Below, piece by piece: positions 44,890 through 54,330 of a stretch of 64,000 nucleotides of DNA. Source of the stretch: DYRB01 sp963802205 (lineage in GTDB: Bacteria > Pseudomonadota > Gammaproteobacteria > Chromatiales > Chromatiaceae); contig CAWDHW010000011.1 of the NCBI GenBank assembly GCA_963802205.1, positions 75,564 through 139,563 on the forward strand. Reading direction: 5' to 3'. Numbering within the stretch: position 1 is the first letter of the stretch; each line of letters opens with the position of its first letter. Made by a program: the position numbers and the translations under genes. The notes beneath the pieces are model-generated. The model did no database searches, was not told the DNA's origin, and worked only from the letters and a program-made list of their open reading frames with translations.

Positions 44890-47800
44890 CTATGCCACCG
44901 CCGGTGACAGCCTCCGCACAAGGGCGCGCAATAGGTTGAGCAAGTCGTCCACATAGGTGAAGACCACGGGAATCACCAACAGGCTGAGGAAGGTCGAGGT
45001 GATGAGCCCTCCGATGACGGCGATGGCCATGGGTGAGCGGAAGCTCGGGTCCGCTCCCAGGCCCAGGGCGACCGGGAGCATGCCTGCCCCCATGGCGATG
45101 GTGGTCATGAGGATGGGCCGGGCGCGCTTGTGACAGGCGTCGAGGATGGCAGGGAGCCGCTCCATGCCGCGTGCCCGCCGGGCAACGACGGCGTACTCCA
45201 CCAGCAGGATGGAGTTCTTGGTGACGATGCCCATGAGCATCAGGAGCCCGATGATGGAGGGCATGGAGAAGCTGTTGCCGGTGGCAAGCAGGGCAATGAA
45301 GGCACCACCCAGGGACAGGGGCAGTGCGGCCAGGATGGTCACCGGTTGCAGGAAGTCGTGGAAGAGCAGGACCAGGACCACGTAGATGAACAGGACGCCG
45401 ATGAGCATGGCGGTCCCGAAGCTGTCGAATAGCTCGGCCATGCGTTGGGCATCCCCCTGCTGAACCCGCGTCACCCCGGGCGGGAGGTGCGCCAGGGAGG
45501 GCAGGGCGTCGGCCTTGGCCATGACATCCCCGATCAGGAGCCCGCCCAACTCCACATCGATGTTGACGTTGCGCTGGCGATCCACCCGGTTGATCTGGGC
45601 TGGGCCGCTGCCGAGGGCCAGGTCCGCCACGGCACTCAAGGGCACGGGCCCCGCCTTACCTGGAACGCGCAGTTGAGCGATGGCCTCCAGGTCTTGGCGC
45701 ATGGCCCGGTCCAGGCGCACCCGGATGGGGATCTGGCGCTGGGGCAGGTTGAGTTTGGGGAGATTCACGGCGAAGTCCCCGGAGGTCGCCACGCGCACCG
45801 CACCAGCCAGGGCCGCCGTCGTGACGCCCAGGTCGGCCGCACGGGCGAAGTCCGGACGGATCTGGATCTCCGGGCGTTGCAGACTGGCCCCGGAGGTGAC
45901 GTTGCCGATGCCGGGCAAGTCGCGGAGATCCCGCTCCACGGCCCGCGCCGCGGCCTCCAGGGCGGCGGGGTCCTCGCTCGCGAGCGAGACCTGGAGCTTC
46001 TCCCCCGCGTGACCGCCGCCGATGGAGACCCGGGCGCCGGGCAGGGCCTGGAGGCGCTCGCGGATCTCCGTCTCCACCCCGGCCTGGGTACGCGGGCGCT
46101 GGCTGCGGTGGACCAGTTTGAGCGTCAGCGTTGCCAGGCGCACGTCCTTTCCGCCGCCCTCTCCCAGGGGACCTTGGGCGGCGCTCTTTCCGACCGCGGT
46201 GAAGATCCCGGTAATGTCTGCCACCGGGCTGACCAGTGCCCGCGCCTGCGCCGCGGCATGAATCGTATCGTCCAGGGCGCTACCCGGTGGTAGTTCCAGC
46301 TTGACGATGACCTGGCCGAGGTCGGCGGCCGGGACGAAGCCTTTGGGCAACAGGGGCACCAGGGCCAGGGAACCGACCACGAACAGGACCGCGGCAAGCA
46401 CTGTGGTCTTGCGGTGGCCCAGGCACCAGCGGGCCGCCGCCAGATAGGCCGTCATGACGGCCCCGTCGGTGTTTTGTTCCGGGTGGGCCTTGAGGAGATA
46501 GGCCGCCATCATGGGGGTCAGCAGGCGTGCCACCAGGAGGGAAGCGAGTACCGCCACCGCCGCGGTGATGCCGAACTGAACGAAGAACTTGCCCGGCACC
46601 CCGCCCATGAAGGCGGTCGGCAGGAAGACCGCCACCAGGGTAAAGGTTGTGGCGATGACCGCCAGCCCGATCTCGTCCGCCGCCTCCATCGCCGCCTGGA
46701 ATGGCGGCTTACCCATGCGCAGATGGCGCACGATGTTCTCGATCTCGACGATGGCGTCGTCGACCAGTATCCCCACCACCAGGGCCAGGGCCAGCAACGT
46801 CAGAATATTGAGGCTGAATCCGAACCACAGCATGAAGGCGAAGGTCGGGATGATGGACAGGGGCAGGGCGACGGCGGCAACCAGGGTGGCGCGCCAGTCG
46901 CGCAGGAACCACCAGACCACCAGGATGGCCAGCACCGCCCCCTCATAGAGCAGTTCCATGGACCCCGAGTAGTTGTCCTGCACCGAGTCCACGGTGTTGA
47001 ACGCCTCGCGGATCTGCACCTGGGGGTGGGCCGCGGCAAGCCGTTCCACCGCCACCGCCACTGCCTGGGCCACGGCGACCTCGCTGGCCCCTTTGATGCG
47101 GGTGACCTCGAAGGCGACCACCGGGGTCTCTGCCAGCACAGCAAAGGTGCTGCGCTCGTTGATGCCATCCTCGACCTGCCCGAGATCCCCAAGGCGCACC
47201 CGGCGCCCGCCCGCCAGCGGGATGTCCAGGTCTGCAATCCCGGCCACGCTCTCCACGGCCCCAAGGCTGCGCACCGACTGTACGGCCCCGCCGATGTCGC
47301 CACGCCCGCCGGAGGCGTCCTGCTGTACGCGCTTGAGTTGCGCGGAGATGTCCCCGGCGGTCACCCCCAGGGCCTGCATCCGGGCGCTGTCCAGATCCAC
47401 ATGGACCTCACGGTCCACGCCGCCCACCCGCGCCACCCTGCCCACCCCCTCTACCGCCAGCAGGGCCTTGGAGACTTCGTTGTCCACGAACCAGGACAAG
47501 GCCTGCTCATCCATGCGCTCGGAGGCCACCGTATAGGTCACGATGGCCACACCGGAGGTGGTGACCTTGGAGACAACCGGGGGCGTGAGGTCTTGGGGTA
47601 GATCGGCGCGCACCCCGTCCACGGCATTGCGGACCTCGTTCAGGGCGACCTCTGCGTCCCGACCGATGTCAAATTCGATCTGGATCCTGGCGGACCCGTC
47701 CGTGAGCGTGGTGCGGATATGCTCGATGCCGCCGAGGGTGGCGACCTTGTCCTCGATCTTGCGGGCGACCTCGGTCTCCAGTTGGGCCGGGTCCGCCCCC

Positions 47801-47955
47801 TCCAGGGTGGCGGAGACGATCACCGTCGGCAGTTCGATGTCCGGGAAATTCTGTATCCCGAGTGCCCTGAAGCCCATGAGGCCGATGATGGTCAGCAGGG
47901 CAAAGAGCAGGATTGCCGGGACTGGATGGCGGATGGACCAGGCGGAGACATTCAT
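44890..47955 (-). CDS. RND-family efflux permease (AcrB/MexF type)
   Basis: 1021 residues, the full RND length with 12 membrane helices and two large periplasmic loops. It begins MNVSAWSIRHPVPAILLFAL. Motifs include GIQNFPDIELPTVIVSA, the helix-4 proton-relay segment LALALVVGILVDDAIVEIEN and its second-half equivalent LLMLMGIVTKNSILLVEY. It would work with the adaptor encoded upstream (its start overlaps the adaptor stop as ATGA) and an outer-membrane channel encoded elsewhere. The substrate is not predictable. Confidence 0.94.
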   Translation of the reverse strand: MNVSAWSIRHPVPAILLFALLTIIGLMGFRALGIQNFPDIELPTVIVSATLEGADPAQLETEVARKIEDKVATLGGIEHIRTTLTDGSARIQIEFDIGRDAEVALNEVRNAVDGVRADLPQDLTPPVVSKVTTSGVAIVTYTVASERMDEQALSWFVDNEVSKALLAVEGVGRVARVGGVDREVHVDLDSARMQALGVTAGDISAQLKRVQQDASGGRGDIGGAVQSVRSLGAVESVAGIADLDIPLAGGRRVRLGDLGQVEDGINERSTFAVLAETPVVAFEVTRIKGASEVAVAQAVAVAVERLAAAHPQVQIREAFNTVDSVQDNYSGSMELLYEGAVLAILVVWWFLRDWRATLVAAVALPLSIIPTFAFMLWFGFSLNILTLLALALVVGILVDDAIVEIENIVRHLRMGKPPFQAAMEAADEIGLAVIATTFTLVAVFLPTAFMGGVPGKFFVQFGITAAVAVLASLLVARLLTPMMAAYLLKAHPEQNTDGAVMTAYLAAARWCLGHRKTTVLAAVLFVVGSLALVPLLPKGFVPAADLGQVIVKLELPPGSALDDTIHAAAQARALVSPVADITGIFTAVGKSAAQGPLGEGGGKDVRLATLTLKLVHRSQRPRTQAGVETEIRERLQALPGARVSIGGGHAGEKLQVSLASEDPAALEAAARAVERDLRDLPGIGNVTSGASLQRPEIQIRPDFARAADLGVTTAALAGAVRVATSGDFAVNLPKLNLPQRQIPIRVRLDRAMRQDLEAIAQLRVPGKAGPVPLSAVADLALGSGPAQINRVDRQRNVNIDVELGGLLIGDVMAKADALPSLAHLPPGVTRVQQGDAQRMAELFDSFGTAMLIGVLFIYVVLVLLFHDFLQPVTILAALPLSLGGAFIALLATGNSFSMPSIIGLLMLMGIVTKNSILLVEYAVVARRARGMERLPAILDACHKRARPILMTTIAMGAGMLPVALGLGADPSFRSPMAIAVIGGLITSTFLSLLVIPVVFTYVDDLLNLLRALVRRLSPAVA

Positions 47956-49121
47956 GTGTGATCCACTCCGGCAGGACGCCGGATCGATGCCTCCCCCCTC
48001 CCCATGTGGGGGAGGGGGGCGGGGGGGGTGAGGGTCTCCACCCGCACCAGGTCGCCGTCGTTCAGAAAGGCCCCGCCGCGCTCGACAACCCGGGCCTCGG
48101 GCCCCAATCCGCTGAGGATTTCCACCCGGCCATCGGCCCTCCGCCCGGTCTCGACCTTGGCCTGAGTCACCCGATCGTCGGGGCCCAGGGTGAAGGCGTA
48201 ACTGTTGCCGTCGCGCAGGGACACGGCTGACTCCGGCAGGCTCAGTGCCTTGCTCTGGCCCAGGCGAATCAAGCCGTGGGCGAACATCCCCGGCCGCGCC
48301 TGGCTGTCCCCGGGCACGTCTACATAGACCAGGCCGTAGCGGGTGTTGGCATCCAGGGTCGGTGCGGCGACCCGCACCGTCCCTGCCACGGTCTCCCCGC
48401 CGGGCAAGGTCAACTCCGCCGCCTGTCCCGGACGGATCTGGGCGAGCTGCTCGGCGGTGACCTCCACACGCCACTCGATGCGCCCCTGGCGCACCAGGCG
48501 AAACAGCTCTGTGCCGGTCTGTACCACCATCCCCAGTGTGGCGCTGCGGGCGGAGACGACCCCATCATCCACCGCCAGAATGCGGGTCTGTCCCTGACGG
48601 ATGCGCTGCATCGTCAGGGCCGCCTCGGCGGCGGCGAGATTCGCCTTTGCGCCCTCCTCGGCAATCAGATACTGGGTGCTCTGCTGGTCGGACATGGCCC
48701 CGCGGTCCTTGACGGTGCGCGCCCGGTCGGCGTTGGCCTTGGCCTCCGCCAGGCTGGCGCGGACCTGGGCCACCTTGGCGTCCTGCTGGGCCAGCTCCGC
48801 CGTGACGGTCTCCTGGGCCAGGCGCGCCAGCTCCTGGCCCCGCACTACCCGGTCGCCGACCTCTGCGCCCAAGTTCACCACCCGCAGGCCCCCGGTCTCG
48901 GCGGCGATTACCGCCTCCTGCCAGGCATAGAGGCCGCCCCCAGCCTCGATGACCCGCGGCCAGTCGGCCACGACGGGGCTGGTCAGCGTCACCGCCAGGG
49001 CCGGGCGAGGGGCGGGCTTGCCTGCTGCATCCTCGGCCCCTGCCTGGGGTAACAGGGCCAGGACACCCAGGCCGACGGCCAGGGCCAGGTCGGCGGCGAC
49101 AGCGAGATGTCTCCAGGTCAT
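47952..49121 (-). CDS. RND efflux periplasmic adaptor (membrane fusion protein)
   Basis: 389 residues from the ATG at 49121, which overlaps the tetR stop (ATGA). A signal-like helix (AVAADLALAVGLGVLALL) is followed by lipoyl-like halves (AAETGGLRVVNLGAEVGDRV), a long coiled coil (about 95-155: ELAQQDAKVAQVRASLAEAK) and a beta-barrel (RPGQAAELTLPGGETV). The last ~25 codons (TPPAPLPHMGRGEA) lie within a C/G-rich palindrome and seem foreign to the family. Confidence 0.9.
   Translation of the reverse strand: MTWRHLAVAADLALAVGLGVLALLPQAGAEDAAGKPAPRPALAVTLTSPVVADWPRVIEAGGGLYAWQEAVIAAETGGLRVVNLGAEVGDRVVRGQELARLAQETVTAELAQQDAKVAQVRASLAEAKANADRARTVKDRGAMSDQQSTQYLIAEEGAKANLAAAEAALTMQRIRQGQTRILAVDDGVVSARSATLGMVVQTGTELFRLVRQGRIEWRVEVTAEQLAQIRPGQAAELTLPGGETVAGTVRVAAPTLDANTRYGLVYVDVPGDSQARPGMFAHGLIRLGQSKALSLPESAVSLRDGNSYAFTLGPDDRVTQAKVETGRRADGRVEILSGLGPEARVVERGGAFLNDGDLVRVETLTPPAPLPHMGRGEASIRRPAGVDHT
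47991..48034. repeat. C/G-run palindrome inside the adaptor 3' end
   Basis: CCCCCCTCCCC (47993-48003) pairs perfectly with GGGGAGGGGGG (48009-48019), followed by a long G run to 48028. The encoded TPPAPLPHMGRG resembles peptides produced when common proteobacterial intergenic palindromes fall inside genes. Confidence 0.65.
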
Positions 49122-49858
49122 TTGGGAGTTTCCGTCAGGCCCCATGCCTGAATTGGGGTGGCGGTCAGGCCGAGGGAACGGCAGATGAGGTCCGTGATGG
49201 TCCCGACCAGGAGGTTCACGCGCTCAGGGCTGTAACCCTCCCAGCCCAGTTGCCGCCACAGCACCGGGCGGGCGAAGACCAGGTTGCCGACCTGCCCGTA
49301 GAGGACATTGGCGCTGAGCCGGGCGTATGGGTCATCGGCAACCAAGCCCAGGGCGGCGGCGGCCACCCGGGTCATCATCCCCAGCAGGGGCCCGGCCCGG
49401 CGTTGGTAGATGAGGTCGAACAGCACACCTGGCATGGCCAATTCCCGGGCCAGGAGCACGCTGAACCAGTGCGCATGTTCGTAGGTTGCAATACGCCCCA
49501 CAATGCCGGCCACCAGACCCTCCACCGCGGCCGCTAGTAGGGCGGGGTCTCCTGCGGCCCGTCCGAGGAGTCTGTCCACGCTGGCCATCTGCTCGGTGAA
49601 GAGATCCTCGTCATGGTCCAGCACCGTCTCGAAAATGGTGCGGTAGAGCCCCTGCTTGCTGCCGAAGTGATAACTGATAGAAGCAACGTTGACCCCGGCC
49701 GCGGCGCTGATGTCACGCACGGACACCCCTTTGAAGCCGTGCTCGGCAAAGAGGCGGAGAGATGTCTCGACGATTCGCTGGCGGGTCTCGGCCGTTCGGG
49801 GGTCCGGTGGACGCGGGTCGGGGAGGCGAGGGTCCAGGGCGTTGTTGGCAAGGTGCAT
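49118..49858 (-). CDS. TetR-family regulator (CecR/YbiH-like)
   Basis: 246 residues. The N-terminal helix-turn-helix is RIVETSLRLFAEHGFKGVSV to ISYHFGSKQGLYRTIFE (about 28-75). The C-terminal ligand domain (MASVDRLLGRAAGDPALLAA, IATYEHAHWFSVLLARELAM) resembles the CecR/YbiH type. It is first in an operon with the adaptor and RND pump, so it most likely represses its own efflux operon. Confidence 0.9.
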   Translation of the reverse strand: MHLANNALDPRLPDPRPPDPRTAETRQRIVETSLRLFAEHGFKGVSVRDISAAAGVNVASISYHFGSKQGLYRTIFETVLDHDEDLFTEQMASVDRLLGRAAGDPALLAAAVEGLVAGIVGRIATYEHAHWFSVLLARELAMPGVLFDLIYQRRAGPLLGMMTRVAAAALGLVADDPYARLSANVLYGQVGNLVFARPVLWRQLGWEGYSPERVNLLVGTITDLICRSLGLTATPIQAWGLTETPK

Positions 49859-50271
49859 GGCGGTTCGGCAGGTGATGGTGACCGCGGCATCTTATACGAT
49901 CGCTTACTTTTATTAAACGAACGTTTTTCAGGCCAATTTTCGCTGGCTGTTGGCAAGACCTGCCGCTGAGAGGTTGTGAGCAACCCCCAGTAGTTGGGCC
50001 GAGGAACGAGGCCCAAGGACAAGGCCAATGCAACCCGCTGATTATTTGGCCTCCTGCGTCGGCCAAACCTACGGGAAACCGCCAGCGCTACCGGTCAGGA
50101 CGACCAGGGCGGCAAAGGCGACGAGGGGATATGCGGCGGGTGGGTCTGGGTGGTCCTGGGGTCCATGGGATTACCTTCCCGCAGCCCAGTCATGACTGTG
50201 ACAGTATTCGCTCGGTTCATGCGGGGCACCCTGACCCGGATGACGGGTGCCACGGTACACCTGGCGGCGCC
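49859..50271. other. Intergenic region between serS and tetR
   Basis: 413 bases upstream of tetR. Nothing gene-like apart from a short hydrophobic minus-strand stretch near 50100 (YPLVAFAALVVLTGSAGGFP) without a good start. The AT-rich part at 49890-49930 probably holds the tetR promoter and operator. Confidence 0.45.
49915..49926. promoter_or_regulatory. Candidate TetR operator
   Basis: AAACG-AA-CGTTT, a short perfect inverted repeat in an AT-rich stretch 57 bases upstream of the tetR start. Its size and place suit autoregulation, but the half-sites are short. Confidence 0.35.
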
Positions 50272-51546
50272 TCAACCCAGGCGGTCCAGGCCGCCCATAT
50301 AGGGCCTGAGTGCCGCGGGGATGTGCACCGATCCATCGACCTCCTGGTAGTTCTCCAGGACGGCCACCAGGGTGCGGCCGACCGCCAGGCCAGATCCATT
50401 GAGGGTGTGCAGGAGTTCCGGCTTGCCGGTCTCGGGGTTGCGCCAGCGGGCCTGGAGACGGCGGGCCTGGAAGTCCTCGAAGTTGCTGCATGAGGAGATC
50501 TCGCGGTAGCGCCCTTGCCCGGGGAGCCAGACCTCCAGGTCATAGGTCTTGACCGCTGAGAAACCCAGATCCCCGGTGCACAGGGTCACCACCCGGTAGG
50601 GCAGCCCGAGGCGCTGGAGCACGGCCTCGGCGTGGCCGGTGAGGGCCTCATGGGCGGCGCGGGAGTCCTGGGGGCGAACGGCCTGGACCAGTTCGACCTT
50701 CTCGAACTGGTGCTGGCGGATCATGCCGCGGGTGTCCTTTCCGTAGGACCCGGCCTCGCTCCGGAAGCAGGGGGTGTGGGCCACCCACTTGCGGGGCAGG
50801 TCGGCCCCTTCGACGATCAGGTCGCGCACCAGATTGGTGACCGGGACCTCAGCGGTGGGGATCAGGTAATAATCGCGCTCGCCCGGTACCCGAAACAGAT
50901 CGGCCTCGAACTTGGGCAATTGACCGGTCCCGCGCAGGCTGTCGGCGTTCACCAGGTACGGTACATAGGTCTCGGTGTAGCCGTGCTCGCTGGTGTGCAG
51001 GTCGAGCATGAATTGGATCAGGGCCCGGTGCAGGCGGGCCATGGGGCCGCTCAAGACCACGAAGCGTGACCCGGTGAGCTTGGAAGCCACATCGAAGTCC
51101 ATCCAACCGCGCTGGGCCCCCAGGTCCACATGGTCCTTGGGCTCGAAGGCGAAGTGCCTGGGCTCGCCCCAGCGACGCTCCTCGCGGTTGTCGGCCTCGT
51201 CGCGCCCGTCGGGCACGCTGGCGTCCGGCAGATTGGGCAGGCCGAGGGCAATGGCCTCGACCTCACCCTGGACGGCGGCGAGCGATTCCTCCAGGGCCTT
51301 GAGTCTGGCGCCCAGGTCATCGAGCTGCGCCAGCAGCGGCGCTATGTCCTGGCCTGCGGCCTTGGCCTTGCCGATGGACTTGGACCGGGCGTTGCGCTGA
51401 CCTTGCAGGTCCTGGACCTCGACCTGGACGGCCTTGCGATGGGCCTCCAGGGCCTCGATGCGGGCGGTATCCAGGATCGTGCCACGGCGCTTGAGCTGTT
51501 CGGCGACCCGGGGCAGTTCGGTTCTCAGGAGGCGTGGATCGAGCAT
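50272..51546 (-). CDS. serS: Seryl-tRNA synthetase
   Basis: 424 residues, class II synthetase. It starts MLDPRLLRTELPRVAEQL, followed by the long N-terminal coiled coil that contacts tRNA (about 30-100). Class II motifs are seen in YTETYVPYLVNADSLRGTGQ, TPCFRSEAGSYGKDTRGMIR (motif 2) and LNGSGLAVGRTLVAVLENYQ (motif 3). A longer in-frame reading upstream to 51705 is not supported. Confidence 0.97.
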   Translation of the reverse strand: MLDPRLLRTELPRVAEQLKRRGTILDTARIEALEAHRKAVQVEVQDLQGQRNARSKSIGKAKAAGQDIAPLLAQLDDLGARLKALEESLAAVQGEVEAIALGLPNLPDASVPDGRDEADNREERRWGEPRHFAFEPKDHVDLGAQRGWMDFDVASKLTGSRFVVLSGPMARLHRALIQFMLDLHTSEHGYTETYVPYLVNADSLRGTGQLPKFEADLFRVPGERDYYLIPTAEVPVTNLVRDLIVEGADLPRKWVAHTPCFRSEAGSYGKDTRGMIRQHQFEKVELVQAVRPQDSRAAHEALTGHAEAVLQRLGLPYRVVTLCTGDLGFSAVKTYDLEVWLPGQGRYREISSCSNFEDFQARRLQARWRNPETGKPELLHTLNGSGLAVGRTLVAVLENYQEVDGSVHIPAALRPYMGGLDRLG

Positions 51547-51894
51547 AGCGACAGTCCTCTGCGACGCTGGGTGACAAGGGGCGATGTCCCCAGGCGTTAC
51601 GGAATATAGGCACTGGACCAGGGTCTGGCCGGTGCATCGGTCTGGGCCCCAATGGGCGGAGCAGCGGGCTGGGGCAGGGGGCTGGTAAACCCTGCCCACC
51701 GCCAAGTTTTGGGGCTGCCATTCTACACGGGGCCGACGTTGCGGCGGTGCGCAGTCGGCCCATGTACCGCAGTTGGTTCGCCCACAAACACCGAGGCCCG
51801 GGGTCGCACTGCGACCCCGGGCCTCGGTGTTTTATTGCTCGGGACATCCCTGTTCCGCTGCCCGACCCGACCCGGGTCAGGCGCGTCTCAGACC
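51547..51894. other. Intergenic region upstream of serS
   Basis: 348 bases between serS and the acetate permease, both on the minus strand. It contains the strong terminator at 51786-51832 and presumably the serS promoter. No gene seen. Confidence 0.5.
51786..51832 (-). terminator. Strong terminator after the yjcH-actP operon
   Basis: Twenty-two-base perfect stem (51786-51807 with 51811-51832) with a 3-base loop. On the minus strand the stem is followed by TGTGGGC rather than a pure T-run, while on the plus strand TTTT falls at the stem end, as in bidirectional terminators. It isolates actP from serS. Confidence 0.85.
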
Positions 51895-53622
51895 TCAGTG
51901 CCCGGAGGCGCCTTCGGCACCGATGCCGGTCTCGCAACGGATCTTCTGGGCCTCGAACAGGCCGCGATCGATCTGGGCCCGCTTGGAGTTGTCCAGGATC
52001 GAGAACAGCCAGATGCAGAAGAAGGCGATCGGGATGGAGATGATCGCCGGGTTGTCCAGAGCGATCAGACCCACTGAGACCTCCTTGCCATCCACCATGG
52101 CCTTGTGCAGCAGCACGTCGCCCCACACCGCCTTGGACATGACCGTCAGGCCCACGGCGCTGATCAGGCCGGCGAAGCCGCCGATCATGGCACCGCGGGT
52201 GGTCATCTTGCTCCAGAAGATGGAGGCTACCAGCACCGGGAAGTTGGCGCTCGCCGCGATGGCGAAGGCCAGGCCGACCATGAAGGCGACGTTCTGGCTC
52301 TCGAAGGCGATGCCCAGCGCAATGGCGACTACGCCCAGGACCAGGGTCGCGCCCTTGGACACCCGCAGCTCCGTGGTCTCGTTGACGCGGCCCTTGGCGA
52401 TGACGCTGGCGTAGAGGTCATGGGAGATGGCCGAGGCACCGGCCAGGGTCAGGCCGGAGACCACCGCCAGGATGGTCGCGAAGGCCACCGCCGAGATGAA
52501 GCCCAGGAACAGGTTGCCGCCCACGGCCTGGGCCAGGTGAATGGCGACCATGTTCGTGCCACCATTGAGCCCGCTGATGAGCTTCGACTTGTCCACCGCG
52601 CCATTGATCAGGGCGTCGGCCTTGTAGAACTCCGGATGCTGGGACAGCAGGACGATGGCCGCGAAGCCGATGATGAAGGTCAGGATGTAGAAGTAGCCGA
52701 TGAAGCCGGTGGCGTAGAAGACCGACTTACGCGCCTCCTTGGCGCTCGGCACGGTGAAGAAGCGCATCAGGATGTGCGGCAGACCGGCGGTGCCGAACAT
52801 CAGGGCCAGGCCCAGCGAGATGGCGTTGATGGGGTCCTTGACCAGGGTCCCGGGGCCCATGATGGAGACACCCTTGGGGCTGGTGGCCACGGCCTGGCGG
52901 AACATCTCCTCGGGGGAGAAGCCGAAGGTGGACAGGGCCGCGCCCGCCATGAAGGTCGCGCCGGACAGCAGCAGCACGGCCTTGATGATCTGCACCCAGG
53001 TCGTCGCGGTCATGCCGCCGAAGATGACGTAGATCATCATCAGGACGCCGACGATGACCACCGCCATCCAGTACTCCAGGCCGAACAGGAGCTGGATCAG
53101 CTTGCCGGCACCGACCATCTGGGCGATCAGGTAGAAGGCCACCACCACCAGGGAGGAGATGGCGGCGACGGTGCGGATCTGGGTCTGACCGAAGCGGTAG
53201 GAGGTCACGTCGGCGAAGGTGAACTTGCCGAGGTTACGGATCTGCTCGGCGATCAGGAACATGATCACCGGCCAGCCGACCAGGAAGCCGATGGAGTAGA
53301 TCAGGCCGTCGTAGCCGGACGCGAACACCAGGCCCGAGATACCCAGGAAGGAGGCCGCGGACATGTAGTCGCCGGCGATGGCCAGGCCGTTCTGGAAGCC
53401 GGTGATGCCGCCGCCTGCGGTGTAGAAATCGGACGCCGTGCGCGTGCGCAGGGACGCCCAGTAGGTGATGCCCAGGGTTGCGAGCACGAAGGCCAGGAAC
53501 ATGATGATCGCGGTGACATTCATGCCCTGCTTCTCGACTGCGCCACTGACGGCGGGTCCGGCGAGCAGGTAGGTCGGGATCATCAGGGCCAGCAGCAGCC
53601 CGAAAATTGCAAACCTTCTCAT
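51895..53622 (-). CDS. actP: Cation/acetate symporter ActP
   Basis: 575 residues, sodium:solute symporter family with about 13 membrane helices and an N-terminal signal-like helix. It takes up acetate and related short monocarboxylates. Segments include GFQNGLAIAGDYMSAASFLG, FTFADVTSYRFGQTQIR and FFTVPSAKEARKSVFYATG. Its start overlaps the stop of the DUF485 gene (ATGA). Confidence 0.93.
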   Translation of the reverse strand: MRRFAIFGLLLALMIPTYLLAGPAVSGAVEKQGMNVTAIIMFLAFVLATLGITYWASLRTRTASDFYTAGGGITGFQNGLAIAGDYMSAASFLGISGLVFASGYDGLIYSIGFLVGWPVIMFLIAEQIRNLGKFTFADVTSYRFGQTQIRTVAAISSLVVVAFYLIAQMVGAGKLIQLLFGLEYWMAVVIVGVLMMIYVIFGGMTATTWVQIIKAVLLLSGATFMAGAALSTFGFSPEEMFRQAVATSPKGVSIMGPGTLVKDPINAISLGLALMFGTAGLPHILMRFFTVPSAKEARKSVFYATGFIGYFYILTFIIGFAAIVLLSQHPEFYKADALINGAVDKSKLISGLNGGTNMVAIHLAQAVGGNLFLGFISAVAFATILAVVSGLTLAGASAISHDLYASVIAKGRVNETTELRVSKGATLVLGVVAIALGIAFESQNVAFMVGLAFAIAASANFPVLVASIFWSKMTTRGAMIGGFAGLISAVGLTVMSKAVWGDVLLHKAMVDGKEVSVGLIALDNPAIISIPIAFFCIWLFSILDNSKRAQIDRGLFEAQKIRCETGIGAEGASGH

Positions 53623-53927
53623 TGCATGTCCTCCTTGATCGCCGCCGTCAGACGGTCAAACTCGCCGTTGGCCCGCTGGACATAGATGCCGGTCAGGACG
53701 AAGGCACTCAGGATGATCAGTACGCCGACCGGCATACCGATCGTGGTGGTCATGCCAGCCGCCAGCGGAATTGCCAGGACCTGCTTCGCGTAGGCGATGA
53801 CGAGGATGAACCCGTAGTAGATCACCAGCATGATGATCGTCAGGGTCCAGGCGAAGCGCTTACGTTTGGCCACGAGTTCCGCGTAGAGCGGGTGCTTCTT
53901 GATGGCCTCAACCGAGTCTTGGTGCAT
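53619..53927 (-). CDS. yjcH: DUF485 membrane protein (YjcH)
   Basis: 102 residues with two membrane helices (IIMLVIYYGFILVIAYAKQV and IGMPVGVLIILSAFVLTGIY). It begins HQDSVEAIKKHPLYAELVAK, typical of DUF485. It is regularly co-transcribed with actP, as here. Confidence 0.93.
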   Translation of the reverse strand: MHQDSVEAIKKHPLYAELVAKRKRFAWTLTIIMLVIYYGFILVIAYAKQVLAIPLAAGMTTTIGMPVGVLIILSAFVLTGIYVQRANGEFDRLTAAIKEDMQ

Positions 53928-54175
53928 ACATGTACCTTATGGTTTTGGGCGGGTGGGGGGTGTTTTGGTGCGCTGCTGCGCGGACTAACTCGCTATCGCC
54001 GGGCGGACCCCCGGGTCCGCTGACGGCAGCCCCGGGGATTCTACGCATGCACCCCGCAGTCCTTGCGGGCCCGGAGGGTCTGGATACAACGGAGACGGGG
54101 GATGGTCTTAGGCGGGGTGCATCGTTCCTCAGGGGGTCCCGTCGCTGTCCTTGTGGGCCGCGGAAAAGCGCAGCG

Positions 54176-54205
54176 ATTGTGTTGGTGCACTGCAATATTT
54201 GTCAA
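54176..54205 (-). promoter_or_regulatory. Candidate promoter for yjcH-actP
   Basis: Reading the minus strand: TTGACA (54205-54200), an 18-base spacer containing TTGCAGTGCA, and CACAAT (54181-54176). The leader to yjcH would be about 240 bases. Confidence 0.45.
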
Positions 54206-54224
54206 GGTCCGACGGCCCCCCTTC

Positions 54225-54245
54225 CTTCAATGCTTATCATTGAAG
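54225..54245. promoter_or_regulatory. Inverted repeat upstream of the yjcH-actP promoter
   Basis: CTTCAATG and CATTGAAG, a perfect 8-bp inverted repeat with a 5-base centre, 20 bases upstream of the proposed -35 box. It could be an activator site for the acetate operon or the terminator of the hydrogenase operon ending at 54331. Confidence 0.4.
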
Positions 54246-54330
54246 AAGGCGCAGTTTGCGCCGCGCGTTTGGCTCCCAGGGGCGTTGTGTCTGCGCGCAT
54301 TGCGTTGCCCAACTATCCTGACCAAGGCGG

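Larger units (their letters stand above)
53928..54330. other. Intergenic region upstream of yjcH-actP
   Basis: 403 bases with no gene. It holds a proposed minus-strand promoter (54176-54205), an 8-bp inverted repeat (54225-54245) and a GC-rich palindrome at 54003-54020. Confidence 0.5.

Noticed and set aside
44890..48474. Single 1194-residue frame fusing sequence upstream of the RND permease
   Set aside because: The extra N-terminal ~170 residues are out-of-frame adaptor DNA; the permease starts at 47955 with a coupled ATGA.
49980..50160. Short hydrophobic peptide on the minus strand upstream of tetR
   Set aside because: No convincing start codon or ribosome site, and the frame is broken before the hydrophobic part.
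52105..53685. Plus-strand open frame of about 526 codons opposite actP
   Set aside because: Composed mainly of Gly, His, Gln and Asp without fold-like pattern; shadow of actP.
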